Assembly (NCBI GenBank): GCA_041749015.1
Contig: JBGTCD010000051.1
Location: 1-32,168 of the forward strand
Origin: JBGTCD01 sp041749015
GTDB lineage: Bacteria; Bacteroidota; Bacteroidia; Cytophagales; Cyclobacteriaceae
Length of the DNA: 32,168 nt
Direction: 5' to 3'
Both the position numbers and the translations under genes were made by a program. Below are positions 23,670 to 32,168 of the stretch, piece by piece (the first letter of the stretch is position 1; the number at the start of each line of letters is the position of its first letter). The notes under the pieces are model-generated. The model had not been told where the DNA came from. It searched no databases and was given only the letters and a program-made list of their open reading frames with translations.

Positions 23670-26600
23670 ATGAAAGAAAATAAAAAGATATACTGGAAAG
23701 GTTTAGAGCAGCTCTCGAAAGATCCGGAGTTTGTTAAATATGCCAATAAGGAATTTGCAGAATACCTGCCCCTGCCCAATGAGATGCCTGAAGAAGGCAG
23801 TTCCAGGCGGGATTTTCTCAAAATGATGGGATTTGGTATAGCCGCTGCTTCACTGGCGGCATGCGAGGCTCCTATTAGAAAAGCCATTCCTTATGTCAAT
23901 AAACCGGTGGATGTTGATCCCGGTATTCCTAATTACTATGCGTCTACTTATGTACAGGGTGGTGACTACTGCAGCATTCTTGTAAAAACCCGTGAAGGAA
24001 GGCCGATTAAAGTGGAAGGTAATACCTTATCAAAAGTATCTGGTGGTGGGGTCAACGCCCAGGTAGAAGCTTCTATCCTTTCATTATATGATAATGAGCG
24101 TCTCAGAGGACCTTTGGCCGCAGGAGAGTCTACCTCCTGGGAAAACCTGGATTACGAGATTACCAGTAAGTTGAGAACCATCTCGGTAAATGGTGGCGGC
24201 ATTCGCATACTTTCCAATACCATCCTGAGCCCGGGTACTGAGGCTGCAATCGAAGATTTTAAAGCCAAATATCCTACTGCTGAGCACCTCACCTACGACC
24301 CTTATTCTTCGGCAGGCATGCTCAAGGCAAATGAAACAAATTTCGGTAAAAGAGCCCTTCCCAGTTTTGACTTTAGCAAAGCCAAATCAATAGTAAGTTT
24401 TGGAGCGGATTTTCTGGGCACCTGGATTAACCCGATAGCATTCACCAAACAATACAGCAAAAACAGAAAACTTGGGGATGACAAAAAAACCATGTCCAGA
24501 CATTTTCAGTTTGAGGCAAACCTATCCCTAACTGGAGCCAATGCGGACTATCGTACCCCACTTAAACCTTCTCAGGAAGGGGTAGCAGTTGTAGCTCTTT
24601 ACAATTTAATAGCAGGTAAATCCGGTGCCTCTAAAATATCCGGTGGCAGTATTGAATTGGCGCACTTGAGTGAGGCTGCAGATTCTTTATGGAGTAATCG
24701 CGGGGCGAGCCTTGTAGTAAGCGGCTCCAATGACCCGGCCGTGCAGGAAGTGATCAATGGTATCAACCAGCTACTGGGTAACTATGGTAGGACGATAGAC
24801 CTTGCCAAACATACTAATTTCCGCAAAGGCGATGACAGCAGCATCGATCAGTTGATAGCTGATCTTGCCCTCGGCAGGGTAGCAGGGGTTATTTTCTATA
24901 ACACCAACCCGGTTTATAACCATCCTTCAGGGGCTAAGCTGGCTGAGGCTTTAGGTAAAGCCTCTCTTTCGATTTCTACTTCTGACAGAAATGACGAAAC
25001 TGCCTCCCTCTGTGGATATGTGGCACCAGATCACCATTACTTAGAATCATGGAATGATTACGAGCCGGTAAAAGGAAGCTATAGTCTGTCGCAACCAGCC
25101 ATCAGACCGATATTTGATACCCGTCAGACGCAGGAAAGCCTTCTGAACTGGTCAGGAAACAATGTGGAATATTTTGATTACCTCAAGGACCGCTGGGAAA
25201 ATAATATGTATCCCGGGGGCTTGGATTTCCAGAAATTCTGGGATACTTGCCTTCATGACGGTATCTGGAATGCTCCTGACCAAGACTCCGGAGAAGCCCC
25301 GGCTTTTGGTGGTAATCTCGGCAATGCTGCCGCTGCCATAGCTAAAAACTATAAAGCAGAATCCGAAGGGATCGACCTTGTTTTATACCAGAAAGCCGGT
25401 ATTGGTGATGGCTCTCAGGCCAATAACCCCTGGCTCCAGGAAATGCCCGATCCCATCACAAAAGCGACCTGGGATAATTATCTTACCGTAAGTCAATCAT
25501 TTGCCAATGATCAAGGCTTTACCAGTTTTGAGGGCAAAACCAACAAAGCCAAAGTCACCGTGGGCGATCATTCCTTTGAGATACCATTGGTGATCCAGCC
25601 GGGTCAGGCTCCCGGTACTGTCGGGATTGCATTGGGCTACGGCCGTACTAAGGCTGGTAAGGTGGCCAATGCGCTCGGTGTGGATGTTTATCCTCTGGTT
25701 AAAAAAGTAAATGACACCGCTGCGTATTTTGTGTCAGGGGATGTTAAGATTGAGATTCTGAGTGAAAAGTATCAGGTGGCTCAAACCCAAACCCATCAGA
25801 CCTATATGGGTAGAACTTTCGTGGTCCAGGAATCAATTTTACCTGAATATCAAAAGAATCCTTCCGCAGGTAGGGTAAAACCAAAAATTGCTACATGGCA
25901 GGATGAAAGCCATAAAGTAGCGCCAGGCTCTCTAAGTTTGTGGAAAGGCCACCGATATGAAAATCATCACTGGGGTATGGTGGTAGACCTTAACTCCTGT
26001 ACAGGATGCAGTGCATGCCACATCGCCTGTCAGGCAGAAAACAATATCCCTGTAGTAGGCCGAGCAGAGGTGATCAACCGAAGGGACATGCATTGGATTC
26101 GCATCGACAGGTACTACAGTAGTGTAGGGGACCCAAAAGACAAATCTATTTCTGGCCTTAAAAAACTGGAGCAAGCTGCAGATAATCCTGAAGTTACTTT
26201 CCAGCCCATGATGTGTCAGCATTGTAATAATGCTCCTTGTGAAACTGTATGCCCGGTAGCAGCTACTACCCACAGTACGGAGGGTCTTAACCAGATGGCC
26301 TACAATCGTTGCATTGGGACCAGATATTGTGCCAATAACTGTCCTTATAAAGTAAGACGTTTCAACTGGTTTAAGTATCACGACAACGACCAGTTTGGTG
26401 AGAATAGCTCCATGAATAGTGACCTGGGTAAAATGGTCCTAAACCCTGATGTGACTGTAAGGTCAAGAGGGGTAATGGAAAAATGTTCCTTCTGTGTACA
26501 AAGATTACAGCAAGGAAAACTGGTGGCTAAGAAAGAAAACAGAAGGCCTACTGACGAGGATGTGCAGGTGGCTTGTGCCAAGGCCTGTCCTGCTGATGCA

Positions 26601-26801
26601 TTGGTATTTGGGGACATGAACGACCCTGAGAGCAAAATCTCTAAAATGCTGAAAATTCAGGATCTGGATGATCCTAAAGATGCCAGCAAAGTAGATAAGA
26701 GGATATTGGAACCCCGTGCTTACCATGTGCTGGAAGAGGTAGGGGTGAAGCCTAATGTGGTTTATTTAACCAAAATAAGGAACAAGGAAACAAACGCTTA
26801 G
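23670..26801 (+). CDS. actB: ActB: Alternative Complex III iron-sulfur subunit (molybdopterin-oxidoreductase-like)
   Basis: 1043 residues. The N-terminus has a twin-arginine signal SSRRDFLKMMGFG (R46, R47) followed by LAAC (Cys65), consistent with Tat export and a possible lipid anchor. Residues ~80-740 are the molybdopterin oxidoreductase-like domain, which in ACIII is not known to bind a molybdenum cofactor. The C-terminal ferredoxin-like domain contains four cysteine groups: CTGCSACHIAC (~776), CQHCNNAPCETVCP (~848), CIGTRYCANNCP (~880) and CSFC (~938) with CAKACP (~969), enough for several clusters. It passes electrons from quinol (ActC) to ActA. It starts 38 bases after actA. Confidence 0.95.
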   Translation: MKENKKIYWKGLEQLSKDPEFVKYANKEFAEYLPLPNEMPEEGSSRRDFLKMMGFGIAAASLAACEAPIRKAIPYVNKPVDVDPGIPNYYASTYVQGGDYCSILVKTREGRPIKVEGNTLSKVSGGGVNAQVEASILSLYDNERLRGPLAAGESTSWENLDYEITSKLRTISVNGGGIRILSNTILSPGTEAAIEDFKAKYPTAEHLTYDPYSSAGMLKANETNFGKRALPSFDFSKAKSIVSFGADFLGTWINPIAFTKQYSKNRKLGDDKKTMSRHFQFEANLSLTGANADYRTPLKPSQEGVAVVALYNLIAGKSGASKISGGSIELAHLSEAADSLWSNRGASLVVSGSNDPAVQEVINGINQLLGNYGRTIDLAKHTNFRKGDDSSIDQLIADLALGRVAGVIFYNTNPVYNHPSGAKLAEALGKASLSISTSDRNDETASLCGYVAPDHHYLESWNDYEPVKGSYSLSQPAIRPIFDTRQTQESLLNWSGNNVEYFDYLKDRWENNMYPGGLDFQKFWDTCLHDGIWNAPDQDSGEAPAFGGNLGNAAAAIAKNYKAESEGIDLVLYQKAGIGDGSQANNPWLQEMPDPITKATWDNYLTVSQSFANDQGFTSFEGKTNKAKVTVGDHSFEIPLVIQPGQAPGTVGIALGYGRTKAGKVANALGVDVYPLVKKVNDTAAYFVSGDVKIEILSEKYQVAQTQTHQTYMGRTFVVQESILPEYQKNPSAGRVKPKIATWQDESHKVAPGSLSLWKGHRYENHHWGMVVDLNSCTGCSACHIACQAENNIPVVGRAEVINRRDMHWIRIDRYYSSVGDPKDKSISGLKKLEQAADNPEVTFQPMMCQHCNNAPCETVCPVAATTHSTEGLNQMAYNRCIGTRYCANNCPYKVRRFNWFKYHDNDQFGENSSMNSDLGKMVLNPDVTVRSRGVMEKCSFCVQRLQQGKLVAKKENRRPTDEDVQVACAKACPADALVFGDMNDPESKISKMLKIQDLDDPKDASKVDKRILEPRAYHVLEEVGVKPNVVYLTKIRNKETNA

Positions 26802-26841
26802 ATTTGACCGGAACACGGCATTTTTAAATTTAAATGCGATT

Positions 26842-28206
26842 ATGCAAGCAACATCGACTATAAGAGAACCATTAATTACCAACGGCAAAACCGTACATGA
26901 TGTCACCAATGATATTTGCAGACAGGTAGAAGGCAAGCCTACCAAATTATGGCTTGCAGCTATGGCCCTGTCTTTAGGGGTTTTGACTCTGGGCGTCTAT
27001 TGTATTGGGATGCTACTCTGGGAGGGCATTGGTGTATGGGGGCTTAATAAAACTGTTGGCTGGGCCTGGGATATCACCAACTTCGTTTGGTGGGTTGGTA
27101 TTGGCCATGCGGGTACCCTGATTTCAGCGATTCTTTTGCTTTTCAGACAAAAATGGCGGATGTCTATCAACCGGGCTGCTGAGGCGATGACCATATTTGC
27201 CGTTATCTGTGCTGCAGTATTCCCTGGATTGCACATGGGGCGACTTTGGGTAGGTTTTTATTGGGCATTACCCTTGCCAAATACTTTCGGCTCTCTTTGG
27301 GTCAACTTTAATTCGCCCCTGCTTTGGGACGTATTTGCGATCAGTACTTATTTTACCGTTTCTCTTGTATTCTGGTACATTGGGCTTATCCCTGATTTTG
27401 CTTCCATCAGAGACCGTGCTACCAATAAGATTTCTAAAAAGGTCTATGGTGCCTTGAGCTTTGGATGGGATGGCGCTGCCAAAACCTGGATGCGCTATGA
27501 AACAGTAGCTCTGATCCTTGCCGGTCTTGCTACACCACTGGTGCTTTCTGTACATACCATCGTATCTTTTGACTTTGCTACTTCGGTTATTCCGGGTTGG
27601 CATACCACCATCTTCCCACCATATTTTGTGGCAGGGGCTATTTTCTCTGGTTTTGCCATGGTGCTCACCCTGATGCTGGTGACTCGAGCCGTCTTTAAGC
27701 TGGAGGATTACATCACAGTGTACCATATAGAGTTGATGAACATCATCATCATTGTGACAGGATCTATTGTGGGTATAGCCTATATCACCGAGCTCTTTAT
27801 GGCCTGGTACTCCGGGGTGGAGGCTGAGCAATATGCCTTTATAAACCGCGCAACAGGGCCTTACTGGTGGGCTTACTGGACAATGATGACCTGTAACGTG
27901 ATTTCACCTCAGCTGTTCTGGATTAAGAAGATCAGGACTAATATCGTGGCTACTTTCATCATTTCAATCATTGTAAATATTGGGATGTGGTTTGAGCGGT
28001 TTGTGATCATTGTGACCTCTCTGCACCGCGACTATCTGCCATCAAGCTGGGCCATGTTCTATCCAACATTCTATGATGTAGGGGTGTACTTGTTCACGTT
28101 CGGGTTTTTCTTCACAGCATTTTTCCTTTTTGCTAAGTTTTTCCCTGTGATCAACATGGCAGAAATCAAAAGTATTATTAAATCATCATCTGAAAAGGTC
28201 AAATAA
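26842..28206 (+). CDS. actC: ActC: Alternative Complex III quinol-binding membrane subunit (NrfD/PsrC-like)
   Basis: 454 residues with about ten transmembrane helices, of the NrfD/polysulfide reductase C family. Family-typical segments include WVGIGHAGTLISAILLLF, CAAVFPGLHMGRLW and SIVGIAYITELFMAWY. It holds the quinol oxidation site at the periplasmic side together with ActB, and by homology to PsrC-type proteins may contribute to proton translocation. It sits 40 bases after actB; actD follows after a single base, so translation is probably coupled. Confidence 0.95.
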   Translation: MQATSTIREPLITNGKTVHDVTNDICRQVEGKPTKLWLAAMALSLGVLTLGVYCIGMLLWEGIGVWGLNKTVGWAWDITNFVWWVGIGHAGTLISAILLLFRQKWRMSINRAAEAMTIFAVICAAVFPGLHMGRLWVGFYWALPLPNTFGSLWVNFNSPLLWDVFAISTYFTVSLVFWYIGLIPDFASIRDRATNKISKKVYGALSFGWDGAAKTWMRYETVALILAGLATPLVLSVHTIVSFDFATSVIPGWHTTIFPPYFVAGAIFSGFAMVLTLMLVTRAVFKLEDYITVYHIELMNIIIIVTGSIVGIAYITELFMAWYSGVEAEQYAFINRATGPYWWAYWTMMTCNVISPQLFWIKKIRTNIVATFIISIIVNIGMWFERFVIIVTSLHRDYLPSSWAMFYPTFYDVGVYLFTFGFFFTAFFLFAKFFPVINMAEIKSIIKSSSEKVK

Positions 28207-28207
28207 T

Positions 28208-28735
28208 ATGGATTCGAATAAACATTTTTTAGTCGGAATATATAATGATGAGGACCTGTTGATGGGCGGTGTCAAAAAGATTCGTGATGCAGGGGTCAAG
28301 ATACATGAAGTATATACCCCTTATCCGGTACACGGTCTGGAGCATGCCCTTGGTTATAAAAGAACCAGGCTACCTATTGCAGCCTTCCTTTTTGGATTGT
28401 TAGGCACCTCCCTGGCCCTAACTATGCAGTTTTGGATGATGGGGGTGGATTGGCCGATGATTATTGGTGGGAAGGATTTTGCTGCATTACCACCATTCAT
28501 TCCTGTTACTTTTGAGCTTACTGTGTTGCTTTCTGCCTTGGGTATGGTAGGGACTTTCTTCGTGGTAAGTGACTTAAAGCCTTATAAGCAGCCGCGGATC
28601 TTTGACATCAGAAGTACTGACGACCGTCATGTATTAACGGTAGATTTGGCTAAAAATAAGCTTAGCAAGGAGGAGATTAGGAAAATTATTCAATCTGCAG
28701 ATGCGGAGGAAGTAAATGAAAAAGATTTTGAGTAG
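28208..28735 (+). CDS. actD: ActD: Alternative Complex III membrane subunit (DUF3341)
   Basis: 175 residues, typical DUF3341 length. A cytosolic N-terminus (LVGIYNDEDLLMGGVKKIRDAGVKIHEVYTPYPVHGLE) precedes two transmembrane helices (about 57-78 and 98-117), and the charged C-terminus ends EVNEKDFE. In the known complex it is a structural membrane subunit with no cofactor. The last 20 bases overlap the start of actE. Confidence 0.93.
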   Translation: MDSNKHFLVGIYNDEDLLMGGVKKIRDAGVKIHEVYTPYPVHGLEHALGYKRTRLPIAAFLFGLLGTSLALTMQFWMMGVDWPMIIGGKDFAALPPFIPVTFELTVLLSALGMVGTFFVVSDLKPYKQPRIFDIRSTDDRHVLTVDLAKNKLSKEEIRKIIQSADAEEVNEKDFE

Positions 28736-29378
28736 TCAACTTAAAACTAATATGAATATCAAATTGAATATCCAAGGAGTTGCATTTGCCCTTATGGTAT
28801 GGTGCCTTGCCGGATGTAGTGCCAAGGACGATAACCCAGGGCGAGAATATGCTCCTAACATGTATCATTCAGTGCCCTATGAGCCACTCTCTCAGATCAC
28901 CGACGAATCCCAGGGAAATTGGGTCAGTTCCATCGATGATGGTAAAGGGGAGTACTATAACTCTAACCCGCTCAACCCACACAACATGACCATGCGGGAA
29001 CCAGCACCAAATACGGTAAGGAGGAATTCCAAGCAATGGTTGCCGTATAGGATTCATAAAGACAGCTTTGCCCTTGCGGGAAGGGTATTAAAAAATCCTG
29101 TTCCCGATAATGAAGAAGTTTTGGCAGAGGGATTAGTTCTGTACAACAGACTGTGTTCACATTGTCATGGCGGCACTGGTCTGGAGCCGGGAAAAGTAGG
29201 GGAGGTGTATGGCGGTGTTGCCTCATATCAATCTGCGGCCGTAGTCAATGTGCCTGAAGGCCATATTTTTCATGTGATTATGCATGGAAAGGGCCGTATG
29301 GGAGCTCACGGGTCAATCGTCAGTGAGGAAGATGCCTGGAAGATCACCCGGTATGTACAGCAATTGCAAAAACAATAG
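28716..29378 (+). CDS. actE: ActE: Alternative Complex III monoheme cytochrome c lipoprotein
   Basis: 220 residues from ATG 28716, which overlaps actD and is preceded by GGAGG seven bases upstream; an alternative ATG at 28752 would give 208 residues. Either start leaves a lipoprotein signal ending VWCLAGC (Cys34). One c-type heme motif, CSHCH (147-151), is followed by GKGRMGAHG, which supplies a plausible axial methionine. It is a lipid-anchored periplasmic cytochrome that takes electrons from ActA toward the oxidase. Confidence 0.92.
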   Translation: MKKILSSQLKTNMNIKLNIQGVAFALMVWCLAGCSAKDDNPGREYAPNMYHSVPYEPLSQITDESQGNWVSSIDDGKGEYYNSNPLNPHNMTMREPAPNTVRRNSKQWLPYRIHKDSFALAGRVLKNPVPDNEEVLAEGLVLYNRLCSHCHGGTGLEPGKVGEVYGGVASYQSAAVVNVPEGHIFHVIMHGKGRMGAHGSIVSEEDAWKITRYVQQLQKQ

Positions 29379-29405
29379 CATTTAAAAACGTCACGATATA
29401 CTGTT

Positions 29406-30749
29406 ATGACTGAAGAAAGATTCGATTTTACCCCAGGAGCTAAAAAGACAATCATCATATACCTGATCGCAGGTATTATCCTTACCATTATAGGATTAGC
29501 CACGACTGGTTCGGGTGGAGACCACCATGGCGGCGATGGCCATGCTGTAGTAGATATGGTGGATAACCAACTAATTGCATCTACTGAAGCTGTGGAGGCC
29601 ATTAAGGCCGATGATGAACATAGTACCGCACCCTGGACTAAAAGGCTTTATACCAACTTATGGATTAATAATGTCTATTTTACGGGTTTTGCTATCATAG
29701 GCCTGTTCTTCGTAGCCATACAATATGCGGCTTCAGCAGGCTGGTCTGCAGGGATCAAGAGAATTCCTATCGCAATGGCCGCGTGGCTACCTATTGCTGG
29801 TATCCTGATGTTGGTAGTGTGGATTTTTGGCCATCACGATATTTTTCATTGGACCCATACCTCACTTTATAATGAGGGAGGTGCTGATTATGATGCCATT
29901 ATAGCAGGTAAGAAGGGTTACTTTTTTTGGCCCATGCATGATAACCCTACCGTGCCGGTGTTTTTCATTGCAAGGCTGCTCATTTTCTTTGGCCTGTGGT
30001 ATATTTTTTTCCGCTGGATCAGACGGGAAATGTTTGCCGAAGATATCAATGGTGGTACAGCCCACTGGTATAAGATGCGTAAGCTCTCAGCCATTTTCTT
30101 AATTATTTTTGCCGTGACTTCTTCCATGGCTGCCTGGGATTGGATTCTTTCCATAGATACCCATTGGTTCAGCACCATGTTTGGATGGTATGTTTTTGCG
30201 AGCTGGTGGGTAGCCGGTCTTGCTTTTATAACGCTCACAATAGTACTACTCAAAGAGGCTGGATATCTTAAAGTGGTGGATTCCAATCACCTGCATGATC
30301 TGGGTAAATTCATTTTTGCTTTCAGCATATTCTGGACTTATATATGGTTCGGGCAGTTTCTATTAATTTATTATGCTAACATCCCGGAGGAGACGGTTTA
30401 CTTTATTGAAAGAATGACCTCATCTAATTATTCCTGGGTATTTTATACCAATTTAATCCTCAACTTTTTCTTACCATTCTTGTTATTGATGACAAGAGAT
30501 TCAAAGAGACATCTCTCCTTTTTAAAGCTGGTTTGTCCTATCGTTATTGTTGGGCATTGGTTCGATTTTTATCTGATGGTGACGCCCGGTGTGATGCAGT
30601 TTGGAGGTGTAGTTGGATTGGTGGAAGTTGGATTGTTTTTGGTGTATGGTGCTGCTTTTATTTTCATTACTTTAAATGCATTGACCAAAGCACCTCTGGT
30701 AGCCCGGAACCATCCTTTGATGGAAGAGAGCTTACATCATCATATTTAA
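29406..30749 (+). CDS. actF: ActF: Alternative Complex III NrfD-like membrane subunit
   Basis: 447 residues, about ten transmembrane helices, the second polytopic subunit of ACIII and a distant homologue of ActC. A His-rich loop (GGDHHGGDGH) lies after the first helix. Conserved segments: WIFGHHDIFHWTH, TSSMAAWDWILSIDTHWFSTMFGWY and IFWTYIWFGQFLLIYYANIPEE. By structure of homologues it may form a proton pathway but no quinol site. It is 27 bases after actE and 28 before coxB. Confidence 0.93.
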   Translation: MTEERFDFTPGAKKTIIIYLIAGIILTIIGLATTGSGGDHHGGDGHAVVDMVDNQLIASTEAVEAIKADDEHSTAPWTKRLYTNLWINNVYFTGFAIIGLFFVAIQYAASAGWSAGIKRIPIAMAAWLPIAGILMLVVWIFGHHDIFHWTHTSLYNEGGADYDAIIAGKKGYFFWPMHDNPTVPVFFIARLLIFFGLWYIFFRWIRREMFAEDINGGTAHWYKMRKLSAIFLIIFAVTSSMAAWDWILSIDTHWFSTMFGWYVFASWWVAGLAFITLTIVLLKEAGYLKVVDSNHLHDLGKFIFAFSIFWTYIWFGQFLLIYYANIPEETVYFIERMTSSNYSWVFYTNLILNFFLPFLLLMTRDSKRHLSFLKLVCPIVIVGHWFDFYLMVTPGVMQFGGVVGLVEVGLFLVYGAAFIFITLNALTKAPLVARNHPLMEESLHHHI

Positions 30750-30777
30750 TATTATAGTATAGAGTAAATCAAAAAAT

Positions 30778-31920
30778 ATGTTTGAGTTAATTTTAGGTAT
30801 AGGTATCGTATTAATTCTGATTATCCTGTTTCAGATATTCAGAATTGGTTCACTAGTGGGGGTTGTTAAGGGCTCAGAGAAAAAAGTAGCGACAACCTCT
30901 AATAAGGTTAATGCAGCCTTAATGCTATTCTTTTTGATTGGTGGGTTTGCCTTATTTTTCTGGTACTCCTATGCTTATTTTGACGATTATAATCCGCCTC
31001 TAGCCTCCGAGCATGGTGCAGAAACAGATAAGTTGTTTTGGATTACCATGGGGATAACGGGAATTGTATTCTTCATTACCCATATTTTACTCTTTTTATT
31101 TCCTTACCAATATCAGCATAAGGAGGGCAGAAGGGCGTTATTTTATCCAGATAATCATAGGTTGGAGATTCTCTGGACTATTGTTCCGGCCCTGGTGCTT
31201 ACCGTGTTAGTGTTTACCGGTCTCAAAACCTGGAACAGTATCATGGCTGAGCCACCAGAAGATGCTGAAGTTATGGAAATCATGGGTTACCAGTTTGCCT
31301 GGGCAGTACGCTATCCAGGAGCTGATGACAATTTAGGAGATCATGATTTTAGATTGATCGATCCTTCCAATCAGTTTGGTATGGACCTGAGAGATGAGAG
31401 TTCATTCGATGATTTTATGCCAAGGGAGTTACACATACCTAAGGGCAAACCCATCCATCTCAAAATCAGGGCAAGGGATGTGTTACATAGTGTTTTCATT
31501 CCACACATGCGTGTGAAAATGGATGCAGTACCTGGTATGCCGACTCACTTTGTATTTACAGCCACCAAGACCACAGCAGAGATGCGATCCGAGCTGGGAG
31601 ATCCGGAGTTTAACTATGAGATTGCCTGTACTGAAATTTGTGGCCGTGGCCATTTCTCAATGAGGATGATACTTGTGGTGGATGAGCCTGAAGAATACGA
31701 AAAATGGAAAACTGAGCAGCCCACATGGCTGAAGCTAAATGAGGAATATCTGGCTAAGGTGCCGGAAGAGTTGAGGGAACTGGCTATTATTAAAGCTGGT
31801 ATAGAGTTGAGTGGTGATGAGCCGATTGCCGCAACACCAGCTCTTGAGGAGGATGAATCAGATGAAGATCCGGCTCAATCCGATGAAGTTGATGAAAGCC
31901 TGGAAGCAGTTTTGAATTAA
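30778..31920 (+). CDS. coxB: Cytochrome c oxidase subunit II (CuA)
   Basis: 380 residues. Three hydrophobic segments lie near the N-terminus (about 1-22, 46-66 and 82-105), one more than the usual two-helix hairpin. The cupredoxin domain has all CuA ligands: H237 (DVLHSVF), C284, E286, C288, H292 and M295 in CTEICGRGHFSM. It has no C-terminal cytochrome c domain; instead it ends in a long acidic tail (Glu/Asp-rich from about 346). It accepts electrons from c-type cytochrome for the oxidase active site. Co-transcribed with the act genes, suggesting an ACIII-oxidase supercomplex. Confidence 0.94.
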   Translation: MFELILGIGIVLILIILFQIFRIGSLVGVVKGSEKKVATTSNKVNAALMLFFLIGGFALFFWYSYAYFDDYNPPLASEHGAETDKLFWITMGITGIVFFITHILLFLFPYQYQHKEGRRALFYPDNHRLEILWTIVPALVLTVLVFTGLKTWNSIMAEPPEDAEVMEIMGYQFAWAVRYPGADDNLGDHDFRLIDPSNQFGMDLRDESSFDDFMPRELHIPKGKPIHLKIRARDVLHSVFIPHMRVKMDAVPGMPTHFVFTATKTTAEMRSELGDPEFNYEIACTEICGRGHFSMRMILVVDEPEEYEKWKTEQPTWLKLNEEYLAKVPEELRELAIIKAGIELSGDEPIAATPALEEDESDEDPAQSDEVDESLEAVLN

Positions 31921-31936
31921 ATAATATATCTATACG

Positions 31937-32168
31937 ATGGCAACAGCAGAAATACACGCTAATCCTGAAACGCACCATGATCATGACCATGATCATAAGG
32001 AGACGTTTATAAGTAAATATATTTTCTCTACCGATCACAAAATGATCGCCAAGCAGTTTCTGATCACAGGAATTTTCTGGGCTTTATTGGGTGGTATGCT
32101 TTCACTTATTTTCAGACTTCAGTTGGGTTTTCCTGACATGGAGCTGGAGTGGTTGAGGCCGATCCTGG
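31937..32168 (+). CDS. coxA: Cytochrome c oxidase subunit I, 3' end outside window
   Basis: 77 codons to the window edge. The ATG at 31937 lies 16 bases after coxB. A His-rich cytosolic start (THHDHDHDHKET) precedes IFSTDHKMIAKQFLITGIFW, the hallmark start of heme-copper oxidase subunit I, and the first transmembrane helix. The heme and CuB ligands lie beyond the edge. It catalyses reduction of oxygen to water with proton pumping. Confidence 0.93.
   Translation, partial: MATAEIHANPETHHDHDHDHKETFISKYIFSTDHKMIAKQFLITGIFWALLGGMLSLIFRLQLGFPDMELEWLRPIL

Noticed and set aside
23670..25900. ActB as an active molybdenum oxidoreductase
   Set aside because: The fold is molybdopterin-oxidoreductase-like, but the operon context is Alternative Complex III, in which this domain is not known to carry a molybdenum cofactor.
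27268..27831. Minus-strand open frame of 187 codons within actC
   Set aside because: It is opposite a clear membrane protein gene, and its His/Lys-rich translation is what reverse-reading hydrophobic codons gives.
1..32168. CRISPR arrays, tRNA or rRNA genes, riboswitches, prophage or integrase genes
   Set aside because: The window was read for regularly spaced repeats, tRNA T-loop and acceptor patterns and integrase motifs, and none was found; only the transposase remnant at 21337-21668 is of mobile origin.

Overview
The window looks like chromosomal DNA of a Bacteroidota bacterium, probably of the order Cytophagales. Three things point there: an Alternative Complex III operon followed directly by cytochrome oxidase genes, a near-perfect Bacteroidota promoter (TTTG, 19 bases, TAGATTTG) in front of it, and family types typical of the group (DUF4369/TlpA lipoprotein, DUF4174-like fragment, OprO/P-type porin, split transketolase, phosphatase-PGDH fusion). 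No tRNA, rRNA or CRISPR array was recognised.

Layout. 1-1713 (-): 3'-truncated secreted PQQ-type sugar dehydrogenase with Ig-like tail. 1871-3352 (+): pyridine nucleotide-disulfide oxidoreductase homologue without the redox cysteines, convergent with and overlapping an iodotyrosine-deiodinase-like nitroreductase (3349-4044, -). 8350-4155 (-): arsenic operon arsR-arsI-acr3-arsC, with a phosphoserine phosphatase/3-phosphoglycerate dehydrogenase fusion at its tail. 11636-8397 (-): a transketolase split into two genes, with a secreted von Willebrand A protein gene between the halves. 11840-14220: a membrane-anchored metallophosphoesterase (+) facing a strictosidine synthase/SMP-30-like beta-propeller (-). 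14236-17089 (-): a visibly AT-richer accessory patch with two tiny antitoxin-like or unknown genes, a thioredoxin-fold lipoprotein, a second TlpA-like gene broken by an in-frame stop, and an unknown two-helix membrane protein. 19908-17287 (-): cinA and a 2-oxoacid dehydrogenase E2. 20101-21324 (+): OprO/P porin behind an 11-bp-phased repeat array resembling a Pho box. 21337-21947: debris, namely a frameshifted REP-associated transposase remnant, a perfect 14-bp-stem palindrome and a DUF4174-like fragment. 22309-32168 (+): respiratory operon actABCDEF-coxB-coxA, running off the end.

How the genes work together. The right third encodes a complete quinol-to-oxygen branch: ActC/ActF handle quinol, ActB carries Fe-S clusters, ActA/ActE carry c-hemes, and CoxB/CoxA form the CuA/heme-copper oxidase. 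The left-centre is an arsenate and organoarsenical defence unit with two near-identical candidate ArsR operators, one before arsR and one before arsI. The most useful leads are the halotyrosine dehalogenase homologue with its substrate-binding triad intact, the cysteine-less DLD paralogue, the two ArsR operators, the Pho-box-like array, the vWA gene between transketolase halves, and the sixth heme motif in ActA.
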